Position numbers and translations under genes: made by a program. Of a stretch of DNA of 64,000 nt, positions 41,196 to 51,390 are shown piece by piece; positions within the stretch are counted from its first letter, which is position 1, and every line of letters begins with the position of its first letter. The notes under the pieces were generated by a model. That model did not search any database, was not told the origin of the DNA, and saw only the letters and a program-made list of their open reading frames with translations. The DNA is from Tetramitus jugosus. Lineage: Eukaryota > Heterolobosea > Eutetramitea > Acrasida > Vahlkampfiidae. The stretch is taken from the NCBI GenBank assembly GCA_937625935.1, contig OW569362.1:186001-250000 (forward strand), given 5' to 3'.

Positions 41196-43475
41196 TTACA
41201 TATTTACTGAAGTTGCGGGTACGTTGCTTTCTGGTTGTTGTGGTTTGTAATCAAAGATGGCTTCTGCTGTCACCCGAACGCGATTGAAGTCTGCTTCGTC
41301 TTTGACTTCGACTGAGAGAATGTACAACAAATCGTGAATGTACTTGTGAATCTCGTATTGAGAGAGAAGCATCTCCCGAGCATCACTATTCTCATTAGCA
41401 CAGGTAGACAGGAGGAAAAATAGAGAAATGACTAGCTGCAGACAATCGGACACATACTGAGCACGATCTTCCATTGTTGATGTCTGAGGTTGAGGAGTCT
41501 TATGTTGTTGATCAAAGTGGGAGCTCAGAAACGTCATATAATACCGTAACGTTTCTATTGCTTCAAACAATAGATTAAAGTGGTTCAAGAATAAAGTTAA
41601 TTCGTACCGACTATCTTCCGTTGGTTCCTGGATGGACGGAGTACGACATAACTGACGTACAATTTGTACTGCCAGTCTCTTGATAACTACTTCCTGCTCC
41701 TCCTTGAGGACAAACATCAAAATATTGATCAGCTGCTCATTCTTTGTAACGAATCGCCGAAACGTACCACCATTCACAAATGTGTCCCACGTGAGCAAAC
41801 TATAGTATCTTATTAACGGACTGACCGATATGAAAGTTAACCTCCGCAGCTGTTGAAAGAGAAGAGAATCTTGAGTTTTCTTCTGCTTTGTATAGAAATC
41901 AATGACCAGCTTTTGAGTGCTTGATCCATGTTGACACAAACCATAGAGTAGCTGCAGGGCACTGAATGTGACTTGGAGGAATGTCAATGGTTGTGATGAG
42001 TTAGCAAGTTGGAGCCAAGCACAGATACAGGACAGTAGATTAATGGTAGGATTCTCCATAACCTGTATTGCTATTGGTTCTGAGTGAAGTATCACCAGAT
42101 ACAATACATTCATATATTGGGTCTGAACATAATAGCTGTTTGTTGTTTCTTTCTCTGGTATTTCGGCCGATGTTGCGAGGTAAGTAATCTCGTTCAGAAG
42201 TGTTTTACTCGCCATCAACTTATTAAGCAAGAAGCCCTTGTCCCTCATTGATATGGAGAACAAGCACTTTGCTAATGTTTGTAGAATCTTTTCATCATCG
42301 CATAAGATCAGTCTCTCAAATGATTGCATGATGGACACAGTTTTTTGCACATAGAGTAAATAGTATAGCAGATCATTATTGCAACTAGAACAGATCTGTC
42401 CTAGAGAAGTCAATGATAATTGCACCATAGAGGCATCATCACAATTCATAAATTTGTTTGTATATTTGAGGAATTGCTCAAACGTTCTCTGGGCGTATTC
42501 TCCGCTACTAGAATCGACAATAACTTCGTTTCGTGAGTAGGCACCGCCTGTTTTGTCAATAGGCATCGAGATCTTTGTAAGTGTAGCCTTTTGAGTCTCA
42601 AAAGTGAGCATACCGAGCAACGGCTTATTTTTCTGTAAGAGAGCTACGTCTTTATCAATTGCTCTCACACTCTCTTCTTTTGCGATTGATTTTACTCGTA
42701 CAAGCACAGATGAGTTCAAAGCATAGAAGTGCGCTACAATGGCATAAGCTAACCAAGCTATCTCCACAGGATATTTTAGGGCCTCTACTGGGAATGTATC
42801 ACTACTATATTGATCTGATCGAAACAATACTCTCGCCTTTTGGTTTGTCATTGGCGCTTCGCTCAAAAACTCGTAAAAATCACTCAACTTGAACACATGC
42901 AAGAACAGTGAGTGAATATTCATAATCGAAGAAATTGTATCCTTTGCATTCTTTACCGAAAATGTACACAAGCGCAACAAACAATGCAACACAATCCACA
43001 ACGAGCAGTGCACTTCTCTCTCGGTTGGTACATGGTCGCCACTGAACAACAACCGATAAATTCGATTAAACATCATCGATTCATACACGGATACATAACA
43101 CTCATTGGTATCTTTTTGTAATCGAGCCAACAAATCATCAATATAATCCAAGTTCATTCGTATCTTCGTGCGATCATCATCCTGCTGCTCATTCTTCTCC
43201 GAAGACACAGTTGTCAACATGTAAGAAAAGGGAAATGTTAAATCTACGAGTTCTTGGATGGATAAACCATCTGTATTAAGCTTCCCCTTTGTTCTACTGC
43301 GAGGATCCTTCTTTGATGGAACAAAATAACTGTAGAGCTCATTGGACAGATAAACGATCAATAGTCCGCCACCAGCAAACAGAGATGTCTTGATCAGGGA
43401 CTGAGAATTGAGAAAACCATTTGCACGTAACCACTTTGAGAATGCTCCATCATCTCTTGACGCTGCTCGATCCAT
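41196..43475 (-). CDS. Unknown helical-repeat protein with N-terminal membrane anchor
   Basis: A 759-residue intronless protein. One hydrophobic segment near residue 30 (LIKTSLFAGGGLLIVYLSNE) is followed by basic residues, as in an N-terminal signal anchor. The rest is almost entirely alpha helix with the spacing of armadillo/HEAT repeats, for example ASMVQLSLTSLGQICSSCNN, EKILQTLAKCLFSISMRDKG and EEQEVVIKRLAVQIVRQLCR. No family is recognised. The anchor plus helical array could tether a cytosolic scaffold to mitochondria or ER. The gene ends back-to-back with PWP1 and shares a 147-bp promoter with the PPR gene. Confidence 0.62.
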   Translation of the reverse strand: MDRAASRDDGAFSKWLRANGFLNSQSLIKTSLFAGGGLLIVYLSNELYSYFVPSKKDPRSRTKGKLNTDGLSIQELVDLTFPFSYMLTTVSSEKNEQQDDDRTKIRMNLDYIDDLLARLQKDTNECYVSVYESMMFNRIYRLLFSGDHVPTEREVHCSLWIVLHCLLRLCTFSVKNAKDTISSIMNIHSLFLHVFKLSDFYEFLSEAPMTNQKARVLFRSDQYSSDTFPVEALKYPVEIAWLAYAIVAHFYALNSSVLVRVKSIAKEESVRAIDKDVALLQKNKPLLGMLTFETQKATLTKISMPIDKTGGAYSRNEVIVDSSSGEYAQRTFEQFLKYTNKFMNCDDASMVQLSLTSLGQICSSCNNDLLYYLLYVQKTVSIMQSFERLILCDDEKILQTLAKCLFSISMRDKGFLLNKLMASKTLLNEITYLATSAEIPEKETTNSYYVQTQYMNVLYLVILHSEPIAIQVMENPTINLLSCICAWLQLANSSQPLTFLQVTFSALQLLYGLCQHGSSTQKLVIDFYTKQKKTQDSLLFQQLRRLTFISVSPLIRYYSLLTWDTFVNGGTFRRFVTKNEQLINILMFVLKEEQEVVIKRLAVQIVRQLCRTPSIQEPTEDSRYELTLFLNHFNLLFEAIETLRYYMTFLSSHFDQQHKTPQPQTSTMEDRAQYVSDCLQLVISLFFLLSTCANENSDAREMLLSQYEIHKYIHDLLYILSVEVKDEADFNRVRVTAEAIFDYKPQQPESNVPATSVNM

Positions 43476-43622
43476 TTCTTTTTTGTTTTCTCCACTTGTC
43501 GGAGCGGCTAAATGGTTATTCGGCGCTTCATCAAAAGCATTGAATTTTCACACAAAGCTCCTCTCTCACAATTCCTCAAACAACACGCATCATCAAAACA
43601 ACTTGCAACTACTACATGAAAA

Positions 43623-43794
43623 ATGGTGGTCATGACAATGAAACGAACAACATCCTCAATCCTCTCAAAACTCTCATCATCATCACTCATCTCCCTCCAG
43701 CGCCCTCACATTAGCTATTCTCATTTTCCAGCTTTACAATGTCGTTCCTACTCTTCCATTGATGACAACAACAACAATAGCAACACCAGCAATA

Positions 43795-43826
<32 letters not shown>

Positions 43827-45647
43827 TTCAATCACATTACAACAACGATATCCAACGAGTTATCCCCTCATGTCAGCACTGATGCATCCTACAAGCTCAG
43901 AACAAGCACAAAATGGGACACTGTTCAATACAGTAGGAAAAAACAAAATTCTCTCATGAACAACAATAACAGTACAAAACAAAAAAAGTATCCAGAGCTA
44001 ACAGACAATGTAGCTCTTAGACCATTGGCCACAACAGAGCTATCGATTGCCTACAAGAATGGTAAAGTGTTGTCTCAGAGTGCAATCGACTTGTTTAATG
44101 TGGAGGACAAGTCCACTCACTATGATATTTTTCCAAAGGGTGACCCAGAGTGGATGAAACTGACGGAAAGCTTGCTCGCACCAGCAGAGTTGGCTCTCGA
44201 GTTGAAACAGAGAGCACTGTTGGAGATGGACACGGATGAAACTGCCTTTTTTTCACAACAACAATTGACTGCCACTGCAAAACGAGTGAGATCACGGTAC
44301 GATATCAATGATTGGAACTTGTTGATTAGAGCACAGACTGCACAATCAAAGTTTGAATTGGCACAGCAAACGTTTGACAAGGTGTGCAATGAATTGAGTA
44401 TGATTGGTGTGGTGCCGAATGCGGTGACGTTTACAGCGATTATTCATGCGTGTGCATTGTGTGGTGGTGAGAATGCACATTCATTGGCCTATGATTACTT
44501 TAAGCAAATGAAGTTGATGAATGTGGAGCCGTCGATTGGTACGTATGGTGCACTGGTTCATGCCTTTACCAATGCCAACAAGATTGATCAGGCATTTGAG
44601 TTGATTGAGGCCATGAGATCGAGAGACATTGAACCGAACAATGTCATTCATAGCACAGTTCTGGCTGCTTGCGTCCGAACAGGTGATTTAACAAGAGCAT
44701 GGCAACATTATGAATTAATGAGCAGCAAGTATGCCATTAAACCAGATGAAGTCTCACTGTCCATCATGATGCATGCTGCAGCAAGAGCTGGTCAAGGTGA
44801 GAGAGCACTACGTATCTTTAGACATTTTTCTCAGTTGATGCTGTCACCGACAAAGGTAACCTATCACACATTGATGACTGCTCTAGCGAAGCGTAAGGAT
44901 CTGAGATGGAAGGTGTTTGAAACAGCGGATCAAATGGAAGCCAACGGTCACACTCCGACCATTTACACATTTAACATTTTGTGCTACGCGTGTGCAAAGG
45001 ATGGTGCAATCGAAAAGATTCCTCGTATTCTGAGCAAGCTTCAAAACATGAACCTGCAACCAGATTCCTACACATTCACATCATTGATCTCTGCTTTCAA
45101 GACTGCCAATGTGAAGAACAGACCAGAGACTCACAATCAAAATATTACTGATGCGCTTGCAATGTTCGATTTGATGATTTCAGATGGGATAGAAATTACG
45201 ATCCATACGTTGAATGCCACTCTAGGAGTATTGGCAACAGCAATGCGTATCAACCGAGCTTTGGAGTTTTTTGAGACAAAGTATGAACAACATGGCATTG
45301 CTCGTGATGCAGTCACATACACAACAATGATCACCATGTACGTGCGAGCAAAGAAACTACATGAGGCAGAAAGAATGTTTATGAAATTCCGAAGTGAACA
45401 TGCATCTCAGAAGCCAACATACGCCATGTACAAGCAAATCGTGTTAGGATATGCCAGAAGTGGAGAGACTGAAAAATCAACGAAATGGCTCAAGGAAATG
45501 TTTTCCATTGATGGGTTCAAGTTGAATCCGATGGATATGGTTCTCTATCAATCAACTGTGCGAGGAGCGGATAATGTGAGAAGAAACAATGTGGAGAAAT
45601 TGAAGGACATTCAGAGCAATGTGGATTCCTTCCTGAAGGTCTTCTAA
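43623..45647 (+). CDS. Pentatricopeptide repeat (PPR) protein, mitochondrial
   Basis: A 674-residue intronless protein. The N-terminus is Arg/Ser/Thr-rich and free of acids (MVVMTMKRTTSSILSKLSSS), fitting a mitochondrial presequence, and is followed by a Ser run encoded by CAT-phase triplets. From about residue 225 there are roughly ten 35-residue PPR units, for example PNAVTFTAIIHACALCGGEN, PSIGTYGALVHAFTNANKID, PTIYTFNILCYACAKDGAIE and PDSYTFTSLISAFKTANVKN. PPR arrays read organellar RNA one base per repeat. There is no E or DYW editing domain at the C-terminus, so RNA processing, stability or translation is more likely than editing. The target cannot be read reliably by eye. Confidence 0.87.
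43798..43827. repeat. (CAT)10 coding microsatellite
   Basis: Ten perfect CAT triplets inside the PPR gene, read in the TCA phase as a poly-Ser run. Length variation here would change only the presequence linker. Confidence 0.9.
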
Positions 45648-45678
45648 GTAAGGTCTAAGCGACTAGTTAAATAATTCT

Positions 45679-46524
45679 TTACAATTTATTAATGAACTTT
45701 GGTTTTCTCTTCTCCATGTAGCTCATGACAGCTTCAGTCAAATCTTCACTCTTGATCAATGCACTGTTCCACAAAGCAACATGCATCAAACCATCATCTG
45801 TCGTGTGCTCCTCAGCATAGTTTAGCATGTACTTTGTTCCCTGGACAACCAATGGAGAGTTGCTTGCAATGTTAGCTGCCATCGTGCGCGCAGCCTTCAG
45901 GCATTCCTCATGTGACTCGTACACATGATTCAAGAAACCGTGTTGATACAGTGTCTTTGCATCATAATCTGATCCTGTGAATGCCATTTCCCTTGCGAAT
46001 CCCTTTCCGACAACTCTCTGAATTCTCTGCAGTGTGCCCAAGTCAGCTACAATGGCCAACTTTGTCTCACGAATCGAGTACGTAGAATCGCGAGTACCCA
46101 ATCGAACATCGCAAGCACTCACCATATCAATACCACCACCAATGCATGGACCTTGAATTGCAGTAATCACTGGCTTCTTACACTTTGCAATGGCAGAAAA
46201 CGGTGCCTGCATGGCTTGAATCTTCTTCAATAGCTCCAGGTTTTGAAGGGCAGGCGAAGCAGATGACTCATCATTGGATGATGAGAGAAGTATGGACATG
46301 GCAGACTTTAGATCTAATGAGGTAAATGCCTTGCCTTCTGACCACAGAACCACAGCGTGCACATTATTGTCATTTGACAATTGAACAAAAGCTTGTTCCA
46401 ATTCAGAAAAGAACAGTAGATCCATGCTGTTTAGACGTTGAGGACAGCAAAGAATGACTTCAGCTACATGGTTTTCTTGTTTGACTACACGGATTCTCTT
46501 GAATGAAGCACTCATTGTTGACAT
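45679..46524 (-). CDS. ECH1: Delta3,5-delta2,4-dienoyl-CoA isomerase-like (ECH1)
   Basis: A 281-residue crotonase-fold protein. The oxyanion-hole block is GPCIGGGIDMVSACDVRLGT and the catalytic block YSIRETKLAIVADLGTLQRI. The three acids used by ECH1 are all present: Asp in GGGID, Glu in IRETK and Asp in VADLG. Plain enoyl-CoA hydratases have Glu pairs instead, so ECH1 is the best call. The enzyme shifts conjugated double bonds during beta-oxidation of odd-position unsaturated fatty acids. The C-terminus is FINKL; NKL resembles a weak peroxisomal PTS1, and there is no clear mitochondrial presequence. It is head-to-head with the metallochaperone gene, 110 bp apart. Confidence 0.85.
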   Translation of the reverse strand: MSTMSASFKRIRVVKQENHVAEVILCCPQRLNSMDLLFFSELEQAFVQLSNDNNVHAVVLWSEGKAFTSLDLKSAMSILLSSSNDESSASPALQNLELLKKIQAMQAPFSAIAKCKKPVITAIQGPCIGGGIDMVSACDVRLGTRDSTYSIRETKLAIVADLGTLQRIQRVVGKGFAREMAFTGSDYDAKTLYQHGFLNHVYESHEECLKAARTMAANIASNSPLVVQGTKYMLNYAEEHTTDDGLMHVALWNSALIKSEDLTEAVMSYMEKRKPKFINKL

Positions 46525-46634
46525 TGTTGTGATGGTTTTCTGTTCGCTTCTTTGGGAGAATTTTTAGATCTCTGCGGAGAATAGGAAGCTTGAGGAAGAA
46601 CCATCCAAAACCAAAACAACAACAGAGAAAGGTC

Positions 46635-46913
46635 ATGACAAAGCTGTATGAACTGTCGATTGAAGGAATGAAGTGTGGGTCTTGCGCCAAAAAAGTGGGA
46701 GATTCGCTGAAGGAAATGACTGGTGTTGAAGTGATTCGATTCGTCAGTCCAGAACGAAAGAGTGCTCTGGTACAAGTTGATGAGACAAAGTTTGAGCTCG
46801 AAGAAGCATCAAAGATGATTCAGGAGAAAGGATATCAGTTCTTGGGAGCAAAAGAGGTTGACGAAGCAAGTTTAAATCAAACAAAAACTGATAGTGGTTG
46901 CAATGTTCAGTGA
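46635..46913 (+). CDS. Atx1-like copper chaperone (HMA domain)
   Basis: A 92-residue single HMA domain from the ATG at 46635. The metal site is GMKCGSCAKKV (MxCxxC) near residue 11; the rest shows the beta-alpha-beta pattern (ELSIEG, VGDSLKEM, SALVQVDET, EASKMIQEKGYQFLG). Such proteins deliver Cu(I) to P-type ATPases in the secretory pathway. The C-terminal extension ends with a Cys in SGCNVQ. The open frame extends further upstream but starts with TTG. Confidence 0.85.
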   Translation: MTKLYELSIEGMKCGSCAKKVGDSLKEMTGVEVIRFVSPERKSALVQVDETKFELEEASKMIQEKGYQFLGAKEVDEASLNQTKTDSGCNVQ

Positions 46914-46990
46914 GTGATCTGAGAAGTAGAATAAAATTCAAGACAACCTTTGTACATTAATTCAAACTCGTTTTATATTCATCAATACAC

Positions 46991-48510
46991 TTACTCTAAT
47001 TGCTTCAATTCAGCTTGCAATGATTCGAGCATGGCCTCAGTACATGCACTAGGTGTTTTCATCACCATCTCATATACGCACCGACTTGGCTCATCCACAC
47101 TGACAATTTCTTCGGTGGAGCCACACTCCATCTTGACATCGCAACTTCTGTCAGGTCCCTGCCAGCATCTTGTTCCATGTTGGAACTTCATTGTAGTCTT
47201 GTCTTCATTCCAGCCAGAGAAAGTTCCCAAATATGTGCTGCCATGTTCCTTTTGGTTGGCTTTACCGTACATGCATGCCTCATAAGTATATTGACGTTGC
47301 TTCATGGAGAAACATCTCTCGTAGATTGGATAGTACTCGTTCTCACTGCCGAAATCAATGTTAAACAATGATTCAATCTTGGAGATTTGGCTACTCAAGG
47401 AATCAGTGTCCTTTTCCAATTGTTGAACAGTTTCTCTTGCCTTATCAGCCTCTGTTTTTGAATACAGTCCATGTAATGACCGAATCATTGAATAGTAGTA
47501 GTGCCACATGGAATGCCACATGAACGATAGAGAAGAAACGACTGTGGGTGTGAGTGAATCAGTATGTGATTAATGAATCGTTTTTGGACAAATAACAATA
47601 AATTGGTATTCAGGAGGGAGAACTAGTTCACCACCAAATAGATTACACAATAAATGAAAACATACCTTCAGTCTTAAAGCTCATCCATTCACTGTCCTCG
47701 TCTGCATTGTTGGCATCTTGTTGTTCTTCAGTTGCCTGTTGCTCTGCTTCTTCCTTGACTTCCTTTGGTTGTTGTTGAGCCTTCTCCAACTCCTTCTTCT
47801 GCTTCAACAGATTCTTCTCCACTTCTTCAATCTTCTCCACTCTTTCCTTCTCGGCTTCTGCTGTATTCTTCTCCGTTGTCTTTTCTTCCAATTGACTCTT
47901 CAATTGTTCAAGTTCCTTCTTCTTGGCATCGAATTCAACCTTGGCCTGTGTAGAGCGGTCCTTCTTAATCTTGAGACCAGTCTTTACGATATCAATCTTT
48001 GTCTTGATTTCTCTTCTCATGTCCTTGCCCAAATCACGACAATTGGATGGACATCTGCCCTTTGGTTCATCACTACCGTCACAACAATCTGTGAATCATA
48101 AAAAAGAAGAAGAAAATAATAGAGTTAGATTGATTCACATGATCATTATCACCAATATCAATCAATCAATCCATCCATCTACATGTTTGGTACTTACCAC
48201 AAATAGCATCATTCACTTTGCTTGGATGAATAAAGGATTCAACATAGCCTTGATTCTTGCAATGGAATCGGTTGGATTGTTTTTCAGCACTCACGTTTGG
48301 TGTTAGAATATGGATGTGAGAGCAAGCAGACGTCTCTGTTTCATCACTACCATCCGATTCACAATCACAGTAGTCGTCATTGATTTTGGAAGGATCGAGT
48401 GTATCACGACAGAGCTTTTGTTGTTGGGCAGAGACGATGGTTGTGCTTGCTAGAGCCATACAGGCAATGATCACAAGCAATAGTGTGAGAAAATGTTTGA
48501 TTTTGGTCAT
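46991..48510 (-). CDS. PRKCSH: Glucosidase II beta subunit, three exons
   Basis: Exons 48510..48198, 48088..47666 and 47541..46991 (introns 109 and 124 nt) encode 428 residues. A signal peptide (HFLTLLLVIIACMALASTTI) is followed by two LDL-receptor class A-like modules (INDDYCDCESDGSDE; the second, ICDCCDGSDEP, is made by the first splice), an acidic coiled coil, and a C-terminal MRH domain (IYERCFSMKQRQYTYEACMY, then CWQGPDRS and EPSRCVYEMVMKTPSAC). It binds mannose on N-glycans and holds the catalytic alpha subunit in the ER during glycoprotein trimming. The protein ends in ELKQLE, without the usual HDEL-type retention signal. A CACGTG box lies at 48569..48574, about 60 bp upstream of the start. 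Confidence 0.92.
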
Positions 48511-48709
48511 GGTCGTTGTTGCTGTTATTGTTTTTTGGTGGTGTAAGCTTTTTGATTGCGCTTGGAAACACGTGGCGGAATTTCACTCGCGAGTGGAAAA
48601 CTGTGCGATTGCATCTACGAAGCTATTTCTGGAAGAGAAGAAGATTTCATGACAGGGTGGAAATTTTCGAGATATAATACATGAGAGAGATAAGAGGGTG
48701 TGTCACAAT

Positions 48710-49876
48710 TTAGTAGTAGATAGTGAGGGTTCTGTGATGAGGTTGCACTTCGTGTCTCATCTCTTCACCACGTTGCCACAACAACCAATCCAATTCAACA
48801 CTCTTGCATCTGATTCTGTGGTTCTTTTGCAGCACGTACTTGAGACGCTCTACGACCTGAACAGTTGCAGCTCTAATCTCTAATTCCTCAATGCTTCCAG
48901 AAGGTACCAACTTTTTCGAGTCAATCGTGTTCGACAATTGAGGAGAGTAAGTCAAGATTCCATAATGACGAAGAATTTGTGGTACTCTGTAATCGGCAAA
49001 CATGGTCAACCTGTGTAAATCTGTAAATTCTCCCAGTCCTTGATGCTTGAATGCACCCCAGACATCTGCACAAAAGATTTGAGCTCTCTTGTAGAAGAAT
49101 GCCTGTCTTCCATCAAGAGTATAAATGGCATGATCTCTGAATCCAGGGAAGAATGCAGTGACCAAGCTCACAAGTTTCACAACAGACTTGTTTGCAGATT
49201 GAATCAACTTTGATGCCTTTCCATCAAAGTGACGCTGTAAATTGAGACCAACCTCCCGTATCAACCGAGCTCTCTCCGATACCAATGGTACTTGTCTGCT
49301 CTTGAACCATCGGAACAATGTCTCCTCGGAGCAATGAATCAAATTGGATGCCTTGAACGCATTCTTGTCCTCCAACAACACATCTCTCAATGATCCCGCC
49401 AAGTCACAGTACTCAAACTCTTCTTCTGTGTCTCCTTCATTGTCACTGACTCCATCTTGAGCCAACGAAGGAACTACGTTGGACAAGGTAGCGCTCAAAT
49501 TTTTCTTGTACGGCCAAAAACAGAAATTCATGGCACTCAACACCAAAATGTACTGCGCAGTGGTGTCCTCATCGTTCAAATCTCTGAAATGAACCTTTTC
49601 ATTGTCCCATTCAATAAACAAGCTCTCAACAAAGCCGTCATGACTGATGGCATTGTTCAGTGAGAAGGAAGGATCAGAATTGGCATCACCAGATGATTGA
49701 TTATCGTCCTTGGATTGTTGTGTGGCATTGTCCTTGAGTGAACTCAATCGTTGAAAAACATCCTTTGACATGTCTGCTGCACACTGGTCAATGAGTGCGT
49801 CATTGATGGTGACATGATGCGATTTGAGCATGATTGCGTTGGTGGTGTCGAGCACTTGTTGGAGTGGATCTGCCAT
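48710..49876 (-). CDS. QNG1: Queuosine 5'-phosphate N-glycosylase/hydrolase (DUF2419)
   Basis: A 388-residue protein of the DUF2419 / QNG1 family, which frees queuine base from queuosine nucleotides for reuse in tRNA. Family blocks are clear: GFVESLFIEWDNEKVHFRD, LSAMNFCFWPY, FPGFRDHAIYTLDGRQAFFY with KRAQIFCADVW, FTDLHRLTMFADYRVPQIL, then LEIRAATVQVVERL and ELDWLLWQRGEE followed by HHRTLTIYY at the end. Frame openness extends to 50011 but would overlap the next gene; the ATG at 49876 gives the normal start. The family is universal in eukaryotes that salvage queuine. There is a Ser/Asn insertion near residue 75. Confidence 0.9.
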   Translation of the reverse strand: MADPLQQVLDTTNAIMLKSHHVTINDALIDQCAADMSKDVFQRLSSLKDNATQQSKDDNQSSGDANSDPSFSLNNAISHDGFVESLFIEWDNEKVHFRDLNDEDTTAQYILVLSAMNFCFWPYKKNLSATLSNVVPSLAQDGVSDNEGDTEEEFEYCDLAGSLRDVLLEDKNAFKASNLIHCSEETLFRWFKSRQVPLVSERARLIREVGLNLQRHFDGKASKLIQSANKSVVKLVSLVTAFFPGFRDHAIYTLDGRQAFFYKRAQIFCADVWGAFKHQGLGEFTDLHRLTMFADYRVPQILRHYGILTYSPQLSNTIDSKKLVPSGSIEELEIRAATVQVVERLKYVLQKNHRIRCKSVELDWLLWQRGEEMRHEVQPHHRTLTIYY

Positions 49877-49971
49877 GATGGTTTCAATTGATTGATTTAT
49901 TCTTGTTGTTTGTCTTGTGAAGTTTTTTGGGTGCGTGTGGAAAATTGAAAAAGTGGAACCGTTCAAGTGGT

Positions 49972-51290
49972 TTATTCGGAGGAATGTTGAAGTAGCTTGC
50001 CGAGGATCCAATGCTTGATCTGGTTGGCTTTTGCGATGGTGGCAGAGTCATGTTGACTTTGTGACAAGAGACCATCCACCGTTTGATTGCTCTCCTTGAG
50101 CACTTCCATGGCTGCGTCTTTTCGGCCTTGCTTCATGAGGGCATCTGATCGCTTGACATTGGCATTTAGGGCTTCAATGTGCATTTCGTGCTTCTGACAC
50201 AACTCCAAAGCATCCAATAACCATTTTTCAGCTTCTTGTGCACTGTTCATTCCATACAATAGCAAATCAGAAAGCTTAATCATTGTAATGTACATTGATA
50301 CATACAACTGATCATTCAAGAGGAACTGATCGACGCTATTGTGGTAGTAATGTCTTGCATCATCAAATTGACGCGTCATTTGAGACCAATCAGCTAATTT
50401 TCCATAAAGAACACCCAACAGTTCTTCGTTGTCTGCTGTTGAATTCTCTGTTTGTAAGGGTGATGATGCATGAATCTCCAAAGCTTTTCTTGCATAATGG
50501 ATTGAACGCTGAACATCTGATTGCTGCAGAGCAAACTGAAATTGCAAAGCTACGGTGGGATACAGCGTATTGATATAAGAATCCACCAAAAATTGCTTGA
50601 ATTGATCATTTAACTTGTTCTTAACTTCACATTTACATCTAATATCACAACAACCAATCAACAATAATCAATCATACTGTCAGTCATATTACTTCTTTGA
50701 AAAAACACAATCACAGACGTGCATCGTATTAACAAACAAACATCATACATTTTACAGCTCAATTCACTCTCCTTATCATTATCACCTCCATTACAACTGC
50801 GAATATAACTCTGATAGCAATGAGCACAGTACGAGTGATGACATGGAGTCAACGTTACACAATTCACAATAAACTGATCACATATATTACACTTGAATTC
50901 ACTTCTATCGATTTGTGCCTTTTTCATATCTTTCATATAAGGGCAGAGACGCGCTGGATCATCATCATCATTCGTATTCTGATGACTTGCATTCATTGCT
51001 CTTGGTTTATCAAAGCCATAGGGACATGATGCAACAACTTCTGTTTGTGAGGATTGTAAGTGCGCTTCTTCTTGTTTCTCTTGGTTGAATGATGACTGTT
51101 CAACATCATCATGATTCGATATTTCTTGTTCTTGTTTGTCTGATGATGAGAATTGAGAGAGAAGCTGTTGTGCTTCATCAACAGACAAGTTGGATAAGTG
51201 AGGGCATTGGGCCATGAGAGATTGTAAGTCAACCATGGTTGTTGCTGCAGCAGCTATTGAATTGGTTGATGTTGCTCTATCGATCGTCAT
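49972..51290 (-). CDS. RING finger plus TPR-like protein, two exons
   Basis: Exons 51290..50749 and 50638..49972 (intron 110 nt) encode 402 residues. The intron splits the RING finger: exon 1 has CNICDQFIVNCVTL, then CHHSYCAHC, and the join gives SCKICKCEV, the last Cys pair. The order C-x2-C ... C-x-H-x2-C-x2-C ... C-x2-C is a full C3HC4 RING, so E3 ubiquitin ligase activity is likely. The N-terminal 130 residues are Gln/Ser/Asp-rich. The C-terminal 200 residues are helical with TPR spacing (SIHYARKALEIHASS, YGKLADWSQMTRQFDDARHY, AQEAEKWLLDALELCQKH). RING-TPR proteins usually bind chaperones or substrates through the TPR. The two frames look like separate genes unless spliced. No orthologue is named. 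Confidence 0.8.
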
Positions 51291-51390
51291 GTTGCAAATG
51301 CTGTTTTTGTTGTTTTTTCGAATACCGATTTTTGACCAAAAATAGGAGCAAAAATCCGACAGACCTATTTCCGTCACAGTGAGCGGCTCA

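Noticed and set aside
43509-43530. CGGCGC element in the divergent promoter of the PPR gene as another E2F site
   Set aside because: Lacks the T-rich flank of the consensus; too weak to count.
47718-48101. 127-codon Leu/Phe-rich plus-strand frame that resembles a membrane protein
   Set aside because: Antisense of the Glu/Lys coiled coil of glucosidase II beta, which always gives Leu/Phe/Ser.
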